Notes: a model not told the origin generated them from the sequence alone. Shown: positions 11,700 to 22,345, numbered from the stretch's first letter. The stretch is 64,000 nt of DNA from Aedes albopictus (GCF_035046485.1 NC_085138.1:429337265-429401264), one strand, 5' to 3'. A program made the numbers and translations.

Positions 11700-12620
11700 G
11701 AGAAGCAACTTCCGTTGGAAAATCATAAGGAATTCAGTAGGGACATCTGAAGGAATGCCTGACTAAATTTATGGAGGATTATCACTCTGCAGCAGGCAAA
11801 TTTGCTAGAATATTTTTACTAACTGAAGTTCACCCAGCAGCCCATGACTGTATATTTAAAAATATTAAGCTTTGCAAGGACTTCGCGACGAACGTGTAAA
11901 TGTTCAATCTTTGACAGCACAATGCTCACACATCCAACTACAAAGGAAACCGATTAGTCCGGAATAAAACAATCATTATTCGAATAAACTTACAGTTCAC
12001 TTCGGCAGAACAACGAAATTAGTCGAAATTAAATTTGTCGGGTCCGGTCCCGGAGCTAGTTTTTTATAAGCACGGAACGCTCAAACGTTGAAATTATTAA
12101 GTTTGTGCATCGGTCCATTAGCTTGCGCACCCTTTGATGCAATGTCTTGCACTCTGCCACAAGAAATTTGACGTGCACTTGGTTGGTTATCTTCCGGATT
12201 TTTTGTAAGCTATACAATTCGTTGTGAATACATATGTATGTCAGCGAGGAAATTAAAAAAGATGATATTAAAAGCCATTGTCAAAGGAAAATAGCAACCA
12301 CCAGGGCAAATTATAAGTAATTTTGAGGGATAAAATTTTAAATGATCTCGGTGACGTTACAATGCTGGAGCATTTAAATTCTTCTATAGATGTATTCGTA
12401 GATGACATCTAATGAAAATATTATTTTGTTTGTGTATATTGTAAATCGTTTATTTATTAATCGATTATTTGGGAACAAAAAACTTCGACATCCCTAACAT
12501 CTTTTTTCGAGAAATGTCACCTTGCACGGTAAACTAAAATTGATCAAAATACAATTTTTGACTTTTTCTGACAACAGGTGGTGCTGTAATCATTCGTAAA
12601 CGGCGTCTCCATGTCGTTGT
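11700..12620. other. Non-coding stretch, nothing recognised
   Basis: AT-rich, with short scattered ORFs only. No terminal repeats, tandem units or splice-linked coding blocks were found. Confidence 0.5.
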
Positions 12621-12732
12621 ATGGGAAAACACGAAGTGGCCTATATTGTTAATATAGTATATTTGTTTTGGTTCACTTTCTATCAAATCACACCCGCAAC
12701 CGATTCCGAACTACTGTGGCCTGGGACTATTT

Positions 12733-12987
12733 CAGGCCAAACATGTCTAAAGGTCCAATCTGCAGAAGAGAGGCTCTCTTTGGTTTCCCTCTCTTTCGTT
12801 AATATCTCAGCTGTTTATTTGTATTATGATTGTCTCCTTGCATTGAACGATGGTCGAAACAATCGTCTTTTGATTTGTACTGCAAAAATAGTTGAAAAGT
12901 GTACCATTACATTGCAATAATTGAAAGAGAAAGTGAACAAAGAGAGCCTCTCAAATGCAGATAGGACCTATTGAAATGTTTGGCCTG
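12733..12987. mobile_element. MITE with CAGGCCAAACAT inverted termini, 255 bp
   Basis: The left end starts CAGGCCAAACATGTC and the right end finishes GAAATGTTTGGCCTG. The inner block GAGAGGCTCTCTTTG is matched by CAAAGAGAGCCTCTC. The CAGG ends would fit a hAT relative, but no clean 8-bp duplication is visible. It is embedded in diverged minisatellite just left of the LTR element. Confidence 0.7.
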
Positions 12988-13001
12988 ATTTTCTAGTTGA
13001 C

Positions 13002-13176
13002 TGTAGTGTATTGCATACCTTATCATTTGTACCTTGTTATGTTTGACATCCTCACCTATTGATGCATACCTACTATGCAAAGGCACATTGTGCTTGACAG
13101 CAACGGACGGTCAGCGAGGAGCAAAACCAAGGGAATTAGATTGTGAGCGGCACTGGCGGACGGACGCAATCCTACA
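13002..13176 (+). repeat. 5' LTR
   Basis: 175 bp, TGTAGTGTATTGC at the left end and GCAATCCTACA at the right end, with the TG...CA termini of LTRs. It matches 17742-17916 base for base. No obvious TATA box is seen. Confidence 0.92.
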
Positions 13177-13179
13177 ACC

Positions 13180-13193
13180 TGGCGACGAGGATG
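13180..13193 (+). promoter_or_regulatory. Primer binding site
   Basis: TGGCGACGAGGATG starts three bases after the LTR. The leading TGG is complementary to the CCA tail of tRNAs. I cannot name the tRNA; a genomic tRNA ending CATCCTCGTCG before CCA would fit. Confidence 0.65.
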
Positions 13194-13364
13194 AAAAAAA
13201 GAGGTAAATATACGAGCTGGAGCTGCAAATGGTGCTCTGATTTGTGACGTGGAAAATGAAAATGAAAGGCTTTCAGTAGAGATTCCATCGAAAAGTTTTG
13301 TACGATGCGAGAATGGGGAGGATGCAACTTTGTTCTGGACAAGGAAACGAGTTGTTTTAGACGC

Positions 13365-13584
13365 GAGAATTGGAAGGAATTCTCCGTGGGGTCGAGCTTT
13401 GCGAGAATCAGAGAGGTTCTCAAGGAGTTAGCGGAAATCTGCAGGATTTCCCTTGAAAAGTAGCGAGAATTGTTTAGCATTCTCCTGGGGTGCAAAGCTC
13501 GAGGGAATCAGAGTGATTCCCGTGGCGTTGGCGGAAATCAGTAGGATTTCCCGGTTATGATATGCGAGAATTGATAGAATTCTC
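13365..13584 (+). repeat. Array of seven small hairpins in a 100-bp tandem repeat
   Basis: Seven 6-7 bp stems with 5-8 base loops start at 13365, 13403, 13433, 13465, 13503, 13533 and 13566. The starts repeat with a step of 100-101 bases (three hairpins per unit, 2.3 units). Stems include GAGAATT/AATTCTC, GGAAATC/GATTTCC and GGGAATC/GATTCCC. Hairpins 2 and 5 are the same repeat position, and differ by an A-T to G-C double change that keeps the pairing; hairpin 2 also holds a G.U wobble. The position, about 190 bases after the PBS, is where retroviral-type packaging or dimerisation signals usually lie. Confidence 0.75.
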
Positions 13585-14738
13585 CGGGACTTCAAGTTTG
13601 AGAGAATCGGGTTTAACGTAGAGAGTGGATAGTATTTTCCTGGTCATATTGTGAGGAGAAAGACAATGGAAACAAGTCTTCAATTGTTGATGTTCACTTG
13701 TGAGATCCAGCTCGGTAGCGGCCGATTAATTTCACGAGACGTTTCGGATCAGCTGATCGCTTGGATAAGGAAGCAAGCTGTTTCAATTGAAGATCGGGGA
13801 GAGGTCAATCTACTCAAACTTTGATGCAAAAGTTTGACGTGGCGTCGAAAGAGTGCTGTAAATCGTACATACATCCGAACCGATTTGAATGTGGAAGTGA
13901 CTTGGTATTTCTGTACTGGAATGAATCAATTATGACTTTGTTGATGAGTTGGAAGAGAAACGGTTTCTTTTAGTGGTGAGGCGAGGTGAGCATTTCCGGT
14001 TAGCTTGTCCAGCATATTGCTAGTTGATTGTGTAGTGTCGGCCTGAAGGTGTAGGCCTTTACGAAAATGTACCATAAGAGTCAAAGAAATCGAAGCAAAC
14101 GCAATCTGCATGAGCTATGTCGGTTTTCATCGGTAATGGATTGTCTGTTTCGTTGTTCCTGTTTCGTTGTTCGCTGTTCGAAGTCATTGCAAGAGATTTG
14201 GCCAATCTTGAAGGTAATAATGTTGCAAATGTAAAATGGTAGAAACTGGAGGTTGTTTGTCTTAAGAGGGTCTTGTGGGAATTCGGCTGATGCAGCGACC
14301 ATACACACTGCAGTGAGTCCGGCGTGGTCGAACGCTGACCGAAGAAAGAGGAAGAGTCGTCGCCTGCATAGCATGATCTTGTCAGCAGCTGTCAGTCGAT
14401 AGGACAAGCGTTACCCCGGGTGGGAAATGTGCGTGCGTTATCAATTGTCTATTGACATGTTGAGGTGCAAGACTCTAAACACAATAAGAAATGCATATTG
14501 TCAGACACATGCCACACAGGTCTGAGGACGAGTTGAATCAAAATTGAATCTCAATTGATCAAGGAAAATAGAGACCTTCAGAGGTATATTTTTGTTGAAA
14601 CTTAAATAGAGCAATTGAAGCTGTTGATCTCTGTTGAGAGAGATGCATATGTGACAGGTATGGTAAACGCTTGCGTCATTAAAAGATAACCGAGAATCCT
14701 AATGGCCAGTAAGTAATGGCTTTTTAAATAATATGCAT

Positions 14739-15021
14739 CTTCTTCTTCTTCTTGGCGTAACGTCCTCATTGGGACAAAGCCTGCTTCTCAGCTTAAGTGT
14801 TCTATGAGCACTTCCACAGTTATTAACTGAGAGCTTCCACTGCCAATGACCATTTTGCATGTGTATATCGTGTGGCAGGCACGAAGATACTCTATGCCCA
14901 AGGAAGTCAAGGAAATTTCCTTTACGAAAAGATCCTGGACCGACCGGGAATCGAACCCGTCACCCTCAGCATGGTCATGCTGAATACCCGTGCGTTTACC
15001 GCCTCGGCTATATGGGCCCTC
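14739..15021 (-). mobile_element. tRNA-derived SINE (Feilai-like), 283 bp
   Basis: On the minus strand it starts with a tRNA-like head: box A TAGCCGAGGCGG and box B GGGTTCGATTCCC. A non-tRNA body follows, then a GAA trinucleotide tail (TTCTTCTTC on the plus strand at 14739). A 13-bp duplication AAATAATATGCAT flanks it (14726-14738 and 15022-15034), as for LINE-mobilised SINEs. The structure matches Feilai of Aedes aegypti as I remember it; the name needs a library match. Confidence 0.88.
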
Positions 15022-15182
15022 AAATAATATGCATACGAAAAGGTAATGGTAAAGTAATGATGTCAGTATGAAAATTACTCGAGAAGTTCGCAGATGGAAA
15101 GTAAAAAAAAAAAGTGTGACACTTCTATTACGCCTCCATGCAAACCAAAGGAACCTGTTAACTCCGTGTATTGAAAGAATCT

Positions 15183-15439
15183 TCTATATATATAAAAATG
15201 CAGTGGCATACGTGGGACCGCGCATAACTTGCGAACGGAAGGCCCTATTTTGATCGTCTTAGTTTTGTTCTGTTAGTTTTGACCCAAGGAAGGTTTATGA
15301 GGAAAAAAAACATGGATAAATTGGGAGTTTTTGAAAATCGATCTTCCATACATTTTGTGACCGGGGACTTGGTCTTGGCTAGAAACTTGAAACGTCAAAA
15401 AACGCAGTAGGCAAGACAAAGTTTGCCGGGTACAGCTAG
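15183..15439 (+). mobile_element. Non-autonomous Helitron, copy 2
   Basis: It has the same TCTATATATATAAAAATG start and GCCGGGTACAGCTAG end as the copy at 4313-4568, and is very similar throughout. The base after it is T, as usual. The base before it is T rather than the usual A. It lies inside the non-coding LTR element. Confidence 0.85.
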
Positions 15440-16365
15440 TAGAGTTATATAATCACTCTTATATAACATAGAAAAACTGGGAACGGCTATAGAGCTTTTT
15501 CATGTGAAGATGGTTGAGAGTATAGGACTTTATCCATAGATTTACGGATTCTTGTTTTGTACAGCCAAAAGAGTCAAACGAAAAAAAAACGAAACTGCAG
15601 TTAAACAAGCAAAACGCGTAAGGTTAAATTAGAGAGACTATACGAAAGAAAAAGGATATCGTCTCACTCGGGCTGTCTATCAGAAAATCTGTGGGTAAAG
15701 CCTCTTTAGTTGAGTAAATTCTTAGAGGGTCCAGAATGATTTTGATTGGGTTTTTAAATACTCGTTTGAACATATGTGGTACTTTATTTGAATGTATAAC
15801 CAAATGAAGGTATTAGTGAGTAACTACAAAACTTGAATGTATCGAGGCGCTGTTACAGTAGGGACGCAGTGTCAAGAGGAAAGATAATCCATTAGTTGTT
15901 GACTTTGCTGGAAGAATCAGGATATCAGCGAACAATCAGAGGCTGCTATCGCGTCCTTGTGTTCTATCCTGAATATATATTGCAATTTAAAACTTGGAAA
16001 AGAATTATAGGTATTGCAAAAGTAGGTTTGCTGTGTGTTAAGGTTGAAATTATCAATCGTGTTTTATCTGAAGTATAGAATTTGATTTCCATACCTTAAT
16101 AAAATTTTAAGGGTCTTTGACCACTGTTAAAGAGCGGTTGATCGGCTCAATAACTGCCCCAATGCGATTTACCCATGAGTTATTGATTGAGTTGGGAAGT
16201 GGTAAGCAGAGAAGGTAAATAAGCAAATGATGGTGTTAAATGTTTTGATTTTGTATTCAACGAAAAAACTGTGTTTTAGTCATGCAAAAAACTTGAAACC
16301 GGTATCGGTGACTGGGCAATCTAGAAGACTATACTAAGTGAGCGTGAGTCGTGAATTTATTCGGC

Positions 16366-16392
16366 ATCAGAAGGCCGGCTCCAGAGGCGCGT
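16366..16392 (-). repeat. Fragment shared with the LOA-like 3' UTR
   Basis: ATCAGAAGGCCGGCTCCAG and the following AGGC.CGT recur inverted at 56672-56698 in the 3' UTR of the LOA-like LINE. A CACAAATG block also lies at a similar distance in both. It may be a short LINE 3' end inside the LTR element, in antisense. Confidence 0.5.
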
Positions 16393-17728
16393 GCCATTTG
16401 TGCCGTTGAGTTCAAGAGGCATACAGCAAAAAAAAAAAAATCTCTATGACGATAGAAATAAACGGCATATAGGTATAATCATTTAAAAGAAATCGCCTTC
16501 TGGATTTGCTATTGGGTTGATGCTAATAATGAGATCTTATGCTCGTATAAAATGGAAGGTTCAGATAAGGCATTGTGTGCACCCTTGAAGAAGTTTATTC
16601 GAGTAGCAGTTATAAGGGGTTAAATGCATTGCATGCTATGTTTATTATTTAAGGGGATCCATATCGTCGATACAGTAAACAACCAGCCACTTAGAAAAAT
16701 CTGCCTGAGGCTGTCTGATTTCCATTACAGGTACACAAAACTTTTCTGTGTAAATATCGAATTCTGAGCTTCAAGATTCAGCTAACAAGTTGATAGGTTG
16801 TTTGGTAATGAGCGAGGGGAATGACTATGCATATGGTAACGAAGATGTATCATTGTGTCTGCAGGATGCGTATCCGACCGGTGATAAAAAAAAAAGATGT
16901 TTGTGAATTTTCAGATTTTTGAGATACCATTCAAATTTGATGCATCAGATTTTATACAGCGATCTAAATGTGTCAAACATGGGAATTGCGATTGTCATAC
17001 ATAATAGTTGGGCTAGTCATCGGCACGTATTAGATGATATCTCTCGGAAATATTTTGTGCTGTGCATCCCGGTAAAACATATAGAATTATTATTCGATAT
17101 TCAAAATAAAATATGCGATCCATGATTTTCTCGTTATGTGAATTTCTTAAACTTCTCTTCGAACATCATTGAGCATGATGATTTTTCGAATCTGCCACAC
17201 GATATGTGGATGTGAAAATGGTCATTTATAACTTTCAGTTACAAACTGCAAAAGTGTTCATATAACACTATAGTGAAAAACAGGGTTTTCACTACTAAGG
17301 ATGTTACGCCGAAAAGAAAAAAATGGATAATGTGCTGTAATATGCAATCTTACTATCGGACTCGCTACTCGCTGCAGGCAGCTTCGGTTAATGCAGGAAT
17401 ATTGGGGATAATTGTGCAAAAAAAAATGTAGTTAGGAAAGGAAAGAATGCTAAAATGAAAAGAGATTGCAGTGAGATCCAAACAGATATGCTAATGTCGG
17501 ACCGTAAGAAACGACCAATGGGCTCAAAAAAAAAAAAAAAAAAGAGGATGGATGGAGTTTAGTAGAGTTTGGATTTCCAGTCATATTCATGGAATGTTTT
17601 AAAACGTGCATGTATGGTATTTCGACATATGATAAAGTCAATAAAATTGAGGAACGCAGCACGCAATGCAGATCAAAGTATCTAGACTTTGAGCAGCGTT
17701 AGCTGTTAAGGTTGCTTGCATTTTTATT

Positions 17729-17740
17729 GAAAAGGAGGGA
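17729..17740 (+). promoter_or_regulatory. Polypurine tract
   Basis: GAAAAGGAGGGA, one base before the right LTR, is where plus-strand DNA synthesis is primed in LTR elements. Confidence 0.8.
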
Positions 17741-17741
17741 T

Positions 17742-17916
17742 TGTAGTGTATTGCATACCTTATCATTTGTACCTTGTTATGTTTGACATCCTCACCTATT
17801 GATGCATACCTACTATGCAAAGGCACATTGTGCTTGACAGCAACGGACGGTCAGCGAGGAGCAAAACCAAGGGAATTAGATTGTGAGCGGCACTGGCGGA
17901 CGGACGCAATCCTACA
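17742..17916 (+). repeat. 3' LTR
   Basis: Identical to the 5' LTR at 13002-13176 and followed directly by the TTGAC target duplication at 17917-17921. Confidence 0.92.
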
Positions 17917-17921
17917 TTGAC

Positions 17922-18521
17922 CGTTCATCAGATTATCAAAAACGCCGCTATGGTTTAGTTCCTTTCTATATTTTACCACTTCCAACGCGTTACTCATCTT
18001 GTCACCAGTTCTGGAACACTACCGGTTCTCCCAAATATGGTATGAGATTATTTGTTGGTTCACCGTTTATCTTGTTACTGAAAAAGTCATCGATATGTCG
18101 CATGTATTGGTTCTCTTTTACATTTGATCATTTCTGGCGGGACACCCGTAATCAGTTCCGTAACACACTGATAGGGCTTGCGTATATTTTCTTGCAACTG
18201 TTCATCATGTTACCTAAAAAGCCGTGATTTGAGGTATCGCATGCATGGGTTTGGTGTCACTTCCGGCCCGGAACCGGTTGCGAAACACTACCGATAGTCT
18301 CTTAAATAGTCTGAGCCTATTTGCTTGCTAAAGTTTATTAGGTTATCAAAAAAGGCTTGGGTTTGGTTCAATTTTATATTTAGCCGCTTTCGGAGGGAAC
18401 TAGTTTCGGCACTACTGACAGTCCATAATGTGGTCTTAGCCTACTTCCTCAATAACCGGTCATCAAGTTGTCAAAAAAGCCGTGATTTGATTTGCCGCAT
18501 GCAAGAGTTTTGTCAACTTTT
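17922..18521. repeat. Diverged minisatellite, continuation of the LTR target site
   Basis: Units with CATCAG/ATTATC, CACTTCC, GGAACACTACCGGTTC and CGCATGCATGGGTTTGG repeat at roughly 150-160 bases. They match the cleaner array at 44522-45110 but are much more mutated. The array runs into the N gap. Confidence 0.75.
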
Positions 18522-19021
18522 NNNNNNNNNNNNNNNNNNNNNNNNNNNNNNNNNNNNNNNNNNNNNNNNNNNNNNNNNNNNNNNNNNNNNNNNNNNNNNN
18601 NNNNNNNNNNNNNNNNNNNNNNNNNNNNNNNNNNNNNNNNNNNNNNNNNNNNNNNNNNNNNNNNNNNNNNNNNNNNNNNNNNNNNNNNNNNNNNNNNNNN
18701 NNNNNNNNNNNNNNNNNNNNNNNNNNNNNNNNNNNNNNNNNNNNNNNNNNNNNNNNNNNNNNNNNNNNNNNNNNNNNNNNNNNNNNNNNNNNNNNNNNNN
18801 NNNNNNNNNNNNNNNNNNNNNNNNNNNNNNNNNNNNNNNNNNNNNNNNNNNNNNNNNNNNNNNNNNNNNNNNNNNNNNNNNNNNNNNNNNNNNNNNNNNN
18901 NNNNNNNNNNNNNNNNNNNNNNNNNNNNNNNNNNNNNNNNNNNNNNNNNNNNNNNNNNNNNNNNNNNNNNNNNNNNNNNNNNNNNNNNNNNNNNNNNNNN
19001 NNNNNNNNNNNNNNNNNNNNN
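18522..19021. other. Assembly gap, 500 N
   Basis: Exactly 500 N bases, a nominal gap size, following minisatellite sequence. Reading frames drawn across it have no meaning. The true array length here is unknown. Confidence 0.99.
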
Positions 19022-19620
19022 GAAGTTTTTGAGTGTCCTGTGGACAGTAGGAAAACTTGAAACCGTTGACATAGACCGGAGATGCGAATATCGTGGAACA
19101 AACAATATAAGGGGGACTTAAGTGGGCCGGACACATAGTGCAAGTGTCGAAAGAAAGAATTCCGAAACCCATATTATTAAAATTTGAATTGAATTGAAAG
19201 ATAATGAAATCCATACTACTCTTATTTACACCTACAATTGGTATAGTTGTTTTAAGTTAATATTTACAGTCCAGGAAATTACTCATTCATAAACGTACCG
19301 TAAATTGTGCAATCAAAACTGCATTCACTCCATCGCAACATATTATAAACCTTATATCGAAGCAGTAAATTTCCTGAAATTAATGCAATCTCGTTCTAAA
19401 TTCAATGCCGAAACGAAAGAAACCACACTATTCTCGACTTACCCTTCAACACACAATGCGCGAGGTACGTATAGAACACATCGTCGAATTAGAACGATAT
19501 GCATGCAACCAAACACAGAAAACTAGTTTCTGTCCCCAATCGGAATGGTACCCATTTCCATTATCAGTTGGAAAAGTCACAAAAATTGAACCCAGCTGAT
19601 TTATGTTTCCCCTCTTTCGG
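19022..19620. other. Gap flank and upstream region of the secreted-peptide gene
   Basis: From 19022 to about 19150 it may be the tail of the minisatellite repeat. From there to 19620 it is AT-rich with no ORF that I would call, and probably holds upstream regulatory sequence of the gene at 19734. No specific factor site is claimed. Confidence 0.4.
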
Positions 19621-19627
19621 TTGGCAC

Positions 19628-19670
19628 TATAAATAGCATAGCACTCCACGGAATTGGAGTTCACAGTCAC
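19628..19670 (+). promoter_or_regulatory. TATA-box core promoter
   Basis: TATAAATA at 19628-19635 is followed about 33 bases later by TCACAGT (19661-19667), an initiator-like motif. This places the transcription start near 19662 and gives a leader of about 70 bases before the ATG at 19734. A clean TATA promoter fits a strongly or tissue-specifically expressed gene. Confidence 0.65.
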
Positions 19671-19733
19671 ACCTGCGCTCACATTACCCAACCATCCCAG
19701 CCCTTAACAGCGAAGAAGACTAATTGCAACACG

Positions 19734-20050
19734 ATGAGGAAAGCCACCATTACGCTGCTGGTGATCGTACTGTTCGCGGCCGTTGTTCGTTGCGAGGACG
19801 AGGACTTGGAGGAAGTTTACGGCAAACTGCAGGTCTATCCGCCGGAAAGTGACCACATGAGTGGTGCGGTTTGATTGGTTCCGTTGATAGAAGTGTGGTG
19901 TTTTAATACCGGAATCTGCGTATTTCAGATGACCCCGGAGCGGGACTTGCGCCGGAAGACGTCGAGGAGGGAACATGGAGTGACTACATGAAAGGGAAGA
20001 ATTCCAAATTCCTGGGAGTGTCGCGCAGTGGAGAAGACTCCACGGATTGA
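19734..20050 (+). CDS. Small acidic secreted peptide, two exons, unknown function
   Basis: Exon 1 (19734-19863) starts with ATG and encodes a signal peptide, MRKATITLLVIVLFAAVVRC, with likely cleavage after Cys20 or nearby. The acidic stretch EDEDLEEVYGKLQVYPPES follows. A 65-bp intron (19864-19928, ending TATTTCAG) leads to exon 2 (19929-20050), which reads DPGAGLAPEDVEEGTWSDY and ends SRSGEDSTD at a TGA. Together they give 83 residues. A donor three bases earlier (intron from 19861) keeps the frame and changes Ser-Asp to Asn. The mature peptide (about 63 residues) has no cysteine, is Asp/Glu-rich and probably unfolded, with two Tyr in acidic or mixed settings. I do not recognise the family; a salivary, reproductive or haemolymph role is possible but unsupported. 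TATA box, short intron and poly(A) signal support a real gene. Confidence 0.72.
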
Positions 20051-20114
20051 TGAACCCGAGCGTTTTATGTTTCTAGCATAAGTTTTTTTTTGCACAATGT
20101 GTTTCCGTGCGATC

Positions 20115-20120
20115 AATAAA
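20115..20120 (+). terminator. Poly(A) signal of the secreted-peptide gene
   Basis: AATAAA, 65 bases after the stop codon, gives a 3' UTR of roughly 80-90 bases. Confidence 0.75.
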
Positions 20121-20129
20121 AACTAAGAC

Positions 20130-21365
20130 TCACCTCAAATACGTGGTTTTTGAACGACGCGTGTAGAACGTCTTCGCTGCGAATCCGCGAGGTATACCTG
20201 ACGCCGGATACGTGGCACAGACAGCAGTTATCATCGATGATGATTTGTGGTTTTCGGCTGAAAATGGAGAAAATTATGAATTAGAGATTTCCGCAAGCGA
20301 CAGTTGTGATCAGTGCGCAAAATTTTCGAGCAGACGCGCTGAAGCTCACCGGGCGCAATTTTCATTCCCTTGCCTGCATATTCATAGTCAGCTGGTCGAT
20401 ATTCGTTTGTCAACTGAATGAAAGTCAATTAATATTTGTATACAAATTACAAAGTGTTAAATTGCTGATAAAATATGAACTGTTCGATTACATTTGATGG
20501 TGCTTAGATCTTGTCCCATTTGATTGTCGTGGAGTGTTTTTGGTGGGAATCGTAGCCATGAATGTAGGTAATTTTGAAGATGTTTCTCGATCGGCTTCAT
20601 ATTCAATGACCACGAAGTGACTGACTGTGTGCAGAGGAAGAGCGAAAAGAAAATGTTTGTTTTGAATATTGAGTGCAGGAGCAATCAAATTCGTGCTGTT
20701 TTCAGTCAATGACTTTGAACATATTGCACCCTGGTTGTGATAATCAATGCACTACGTTTTGAGTTGACAAACTTTTAGAAGCAGAACACAGATTTTTTGC
20801 TTTTCCTGATGATTTCTATGTATTTTTGTACATTCAGTGAAGTTATACCACGGTAGTTTGAAAATCTTGAAACATTCATTCTTTTACATTTTATATTATA
20901 CTAAAGTGCGATGAATTCTATCAAGATTACGCAACGATTCACTGAGTGTCAACAAATTCTCGGCAGCATATCAATTTATAAAAAAGGGAATGAATCTGCT
21001 GGCTACATTTGTAAAAACAATTTTTTTTCAAAATTCTGACAAAGATACCCATTGACTTTTTAACCAACAATTTCGGCAAAAAAAAACTTGGAGGGGATTT
21101 TCGATGATTTTTATTTTAATTTACAATTACTGAGCTTTTGATCAAATTATGGATATGTACAACTTATTCGATAAAATTACTTTAAAAAGTTGTTATTTTG
21201 CCCTTAAATAATTTTCTGGTAAAATATAATACACTAACACCTCTTTTTATGATTGGTTGGGAGTGCATAAACAAAAAAGCATCTACATGGGAATTTTGAG
21301 CATAAATTAAATCGAGGATTTAATGAGCAAACTTTGTTCGCGAGAACAGGTCTTGGTCATGAGAG
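20130..21365. other. Non-coding stretch, nothing recognised
   Basis: Overlapping short ORFs on both strands between 20212 and 20709 lack domains and splice-linked partners. From 20750 on, the sequence is AT-rich. No repeat borders were found. Confidence 0.5.
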
Positions 21366-21369
21366 TTAG

Positions 21370-22210
21370 AGAAGGGGGCTTCAAAGGCGTTTCAGATGGT
21401 TTCAGGGCACTTTAAGGGCGTTCCGAAAGAGACCCCCTGAAGCTGAAGCATCTCTGAGACCCCCTGGTGCCCCCTGAAACATCCTGAGACTCCTTGAAAC
21501 TCCCACTGAGATCTCCTGGTACCCCCTGAATCCCCCTAAATGCCGCTGAGATCACCATGTCGTCCAGGTTCCGCTCCAAAACCCTTTGGAAACCCCCGAT
21601 ACGAACCTGAGGCCTCCTAAAACGCCCCTGAGATCCCCTAAAGCGACCATGAGATCCCTTGAAACCCTTCTGAGACCTCTTTTCACGCCCCCGACACCCC
21701 CTGAAGTGCCCTATAGTTCCCCTGGAATACCCTTGATGACCGGCACAAGTCATTCAATTGAGTCCCAGCTAGCAAGCATATCACAGGTTCAATGCTTTCT
21801 TCATCATTTATGACATATAACCCGATATAAACCTATCATTGACCAGTTTTTATTTTGGCCACCAAACCTAACATAGACCCATTATTTGTCCTATGTAGGT
21901 TTAACAGTGGTCCAATATTGGTTAAAAATTGATCCGACTTCCAATTATTTTTCAGTTTGGCGGATTTTCTTGTTTCGTGCTCCTGAGACCTGCAGGTACT
22001 CCCCTGAAACACTCTGATACCCCCAAAGACCTAGCTGCAGCCTCTTGGAACGTCCCTGAGGCCCCCTGAAGCGCACCTGGAACCTGGAAAATCCGCTGAG
22101 GCCACTCTGGAAACGCCTCTGAGAACTCCTGGTGTTCCCCTTGAAACGCCCCTACAATCTTCCTTGGCTCTCCCCTATAAACTCCCTCTATGGCCGCCGT
22201 TGCCATAATT
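21370..22210. repeat. Degenerate CCCCTGAAAC-type tandem repeat
   Basis: Units such as CCCCCTGAAAC, CCCTGAGACC and CCTTGAAACTCC recur every 10-20 bases. This is the reverse-complement polarity of the TTTCAGGGG blocks at 25490-26560 and 34820-35880. About 21765-21960 is a non-repeat island. ORFs of 75-113 residues here are repeat translations. Confidence 0.8.
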
Positions 22211-22345
22211 GCCGTTATTTCATTTGCTTTTACCAAAACTTGATTTTGAATAGCTCTCCCTCTTTTTATGCAGGGGGTAAAAGAGGTGCATATTAAAAAT
22301 AAACTGCTTAAAAGTGGTTCCAGAGTAACAGAACAGATTTTCGAC

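Larger units (their letters stand above)
13002..17916 (+). mobile_element. Complete non-coding LTR retrotransposon (LARD-like), 4915 bp
   Basis: Two 175-bp direct repeats, both TGTAG...CTACA, are identical by eye over their full length and flank 4565 bp. The duplication TTGAC lies at 12997-13001 and 17917-17921. A PBS-like TGGCGACGAGGATG follows the left LTR and a polypurine tract precedes the right one, so the orientation is plus. No ORF over about 110 residues exists inside, and none resembles Gag or Pol, so it must have been moved by an autonomous partner. Identical LTRs mean a recent insertion. Later insertions inside are a SINE (14739-15021) and a Helitron (15183-15439). The target was a minisatellite unit: the flanks rejoin into the TTGACCGTTCATCAG motif of that family. 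Confidence 0.92.

Noticed and set aside
14859..15071. 70-residue ORF with CISCGRHEDTLCPRK
   Set aside because: It lies within the SINE at 14739-15021, antisense to its tRNA head.
18325..19214. ORFs of 200-235 residues across the first N gap, on both strands
   Set aside because: Most residues are unknown because the frames run through 500 N bases; flanking real residues come from minisatellite.
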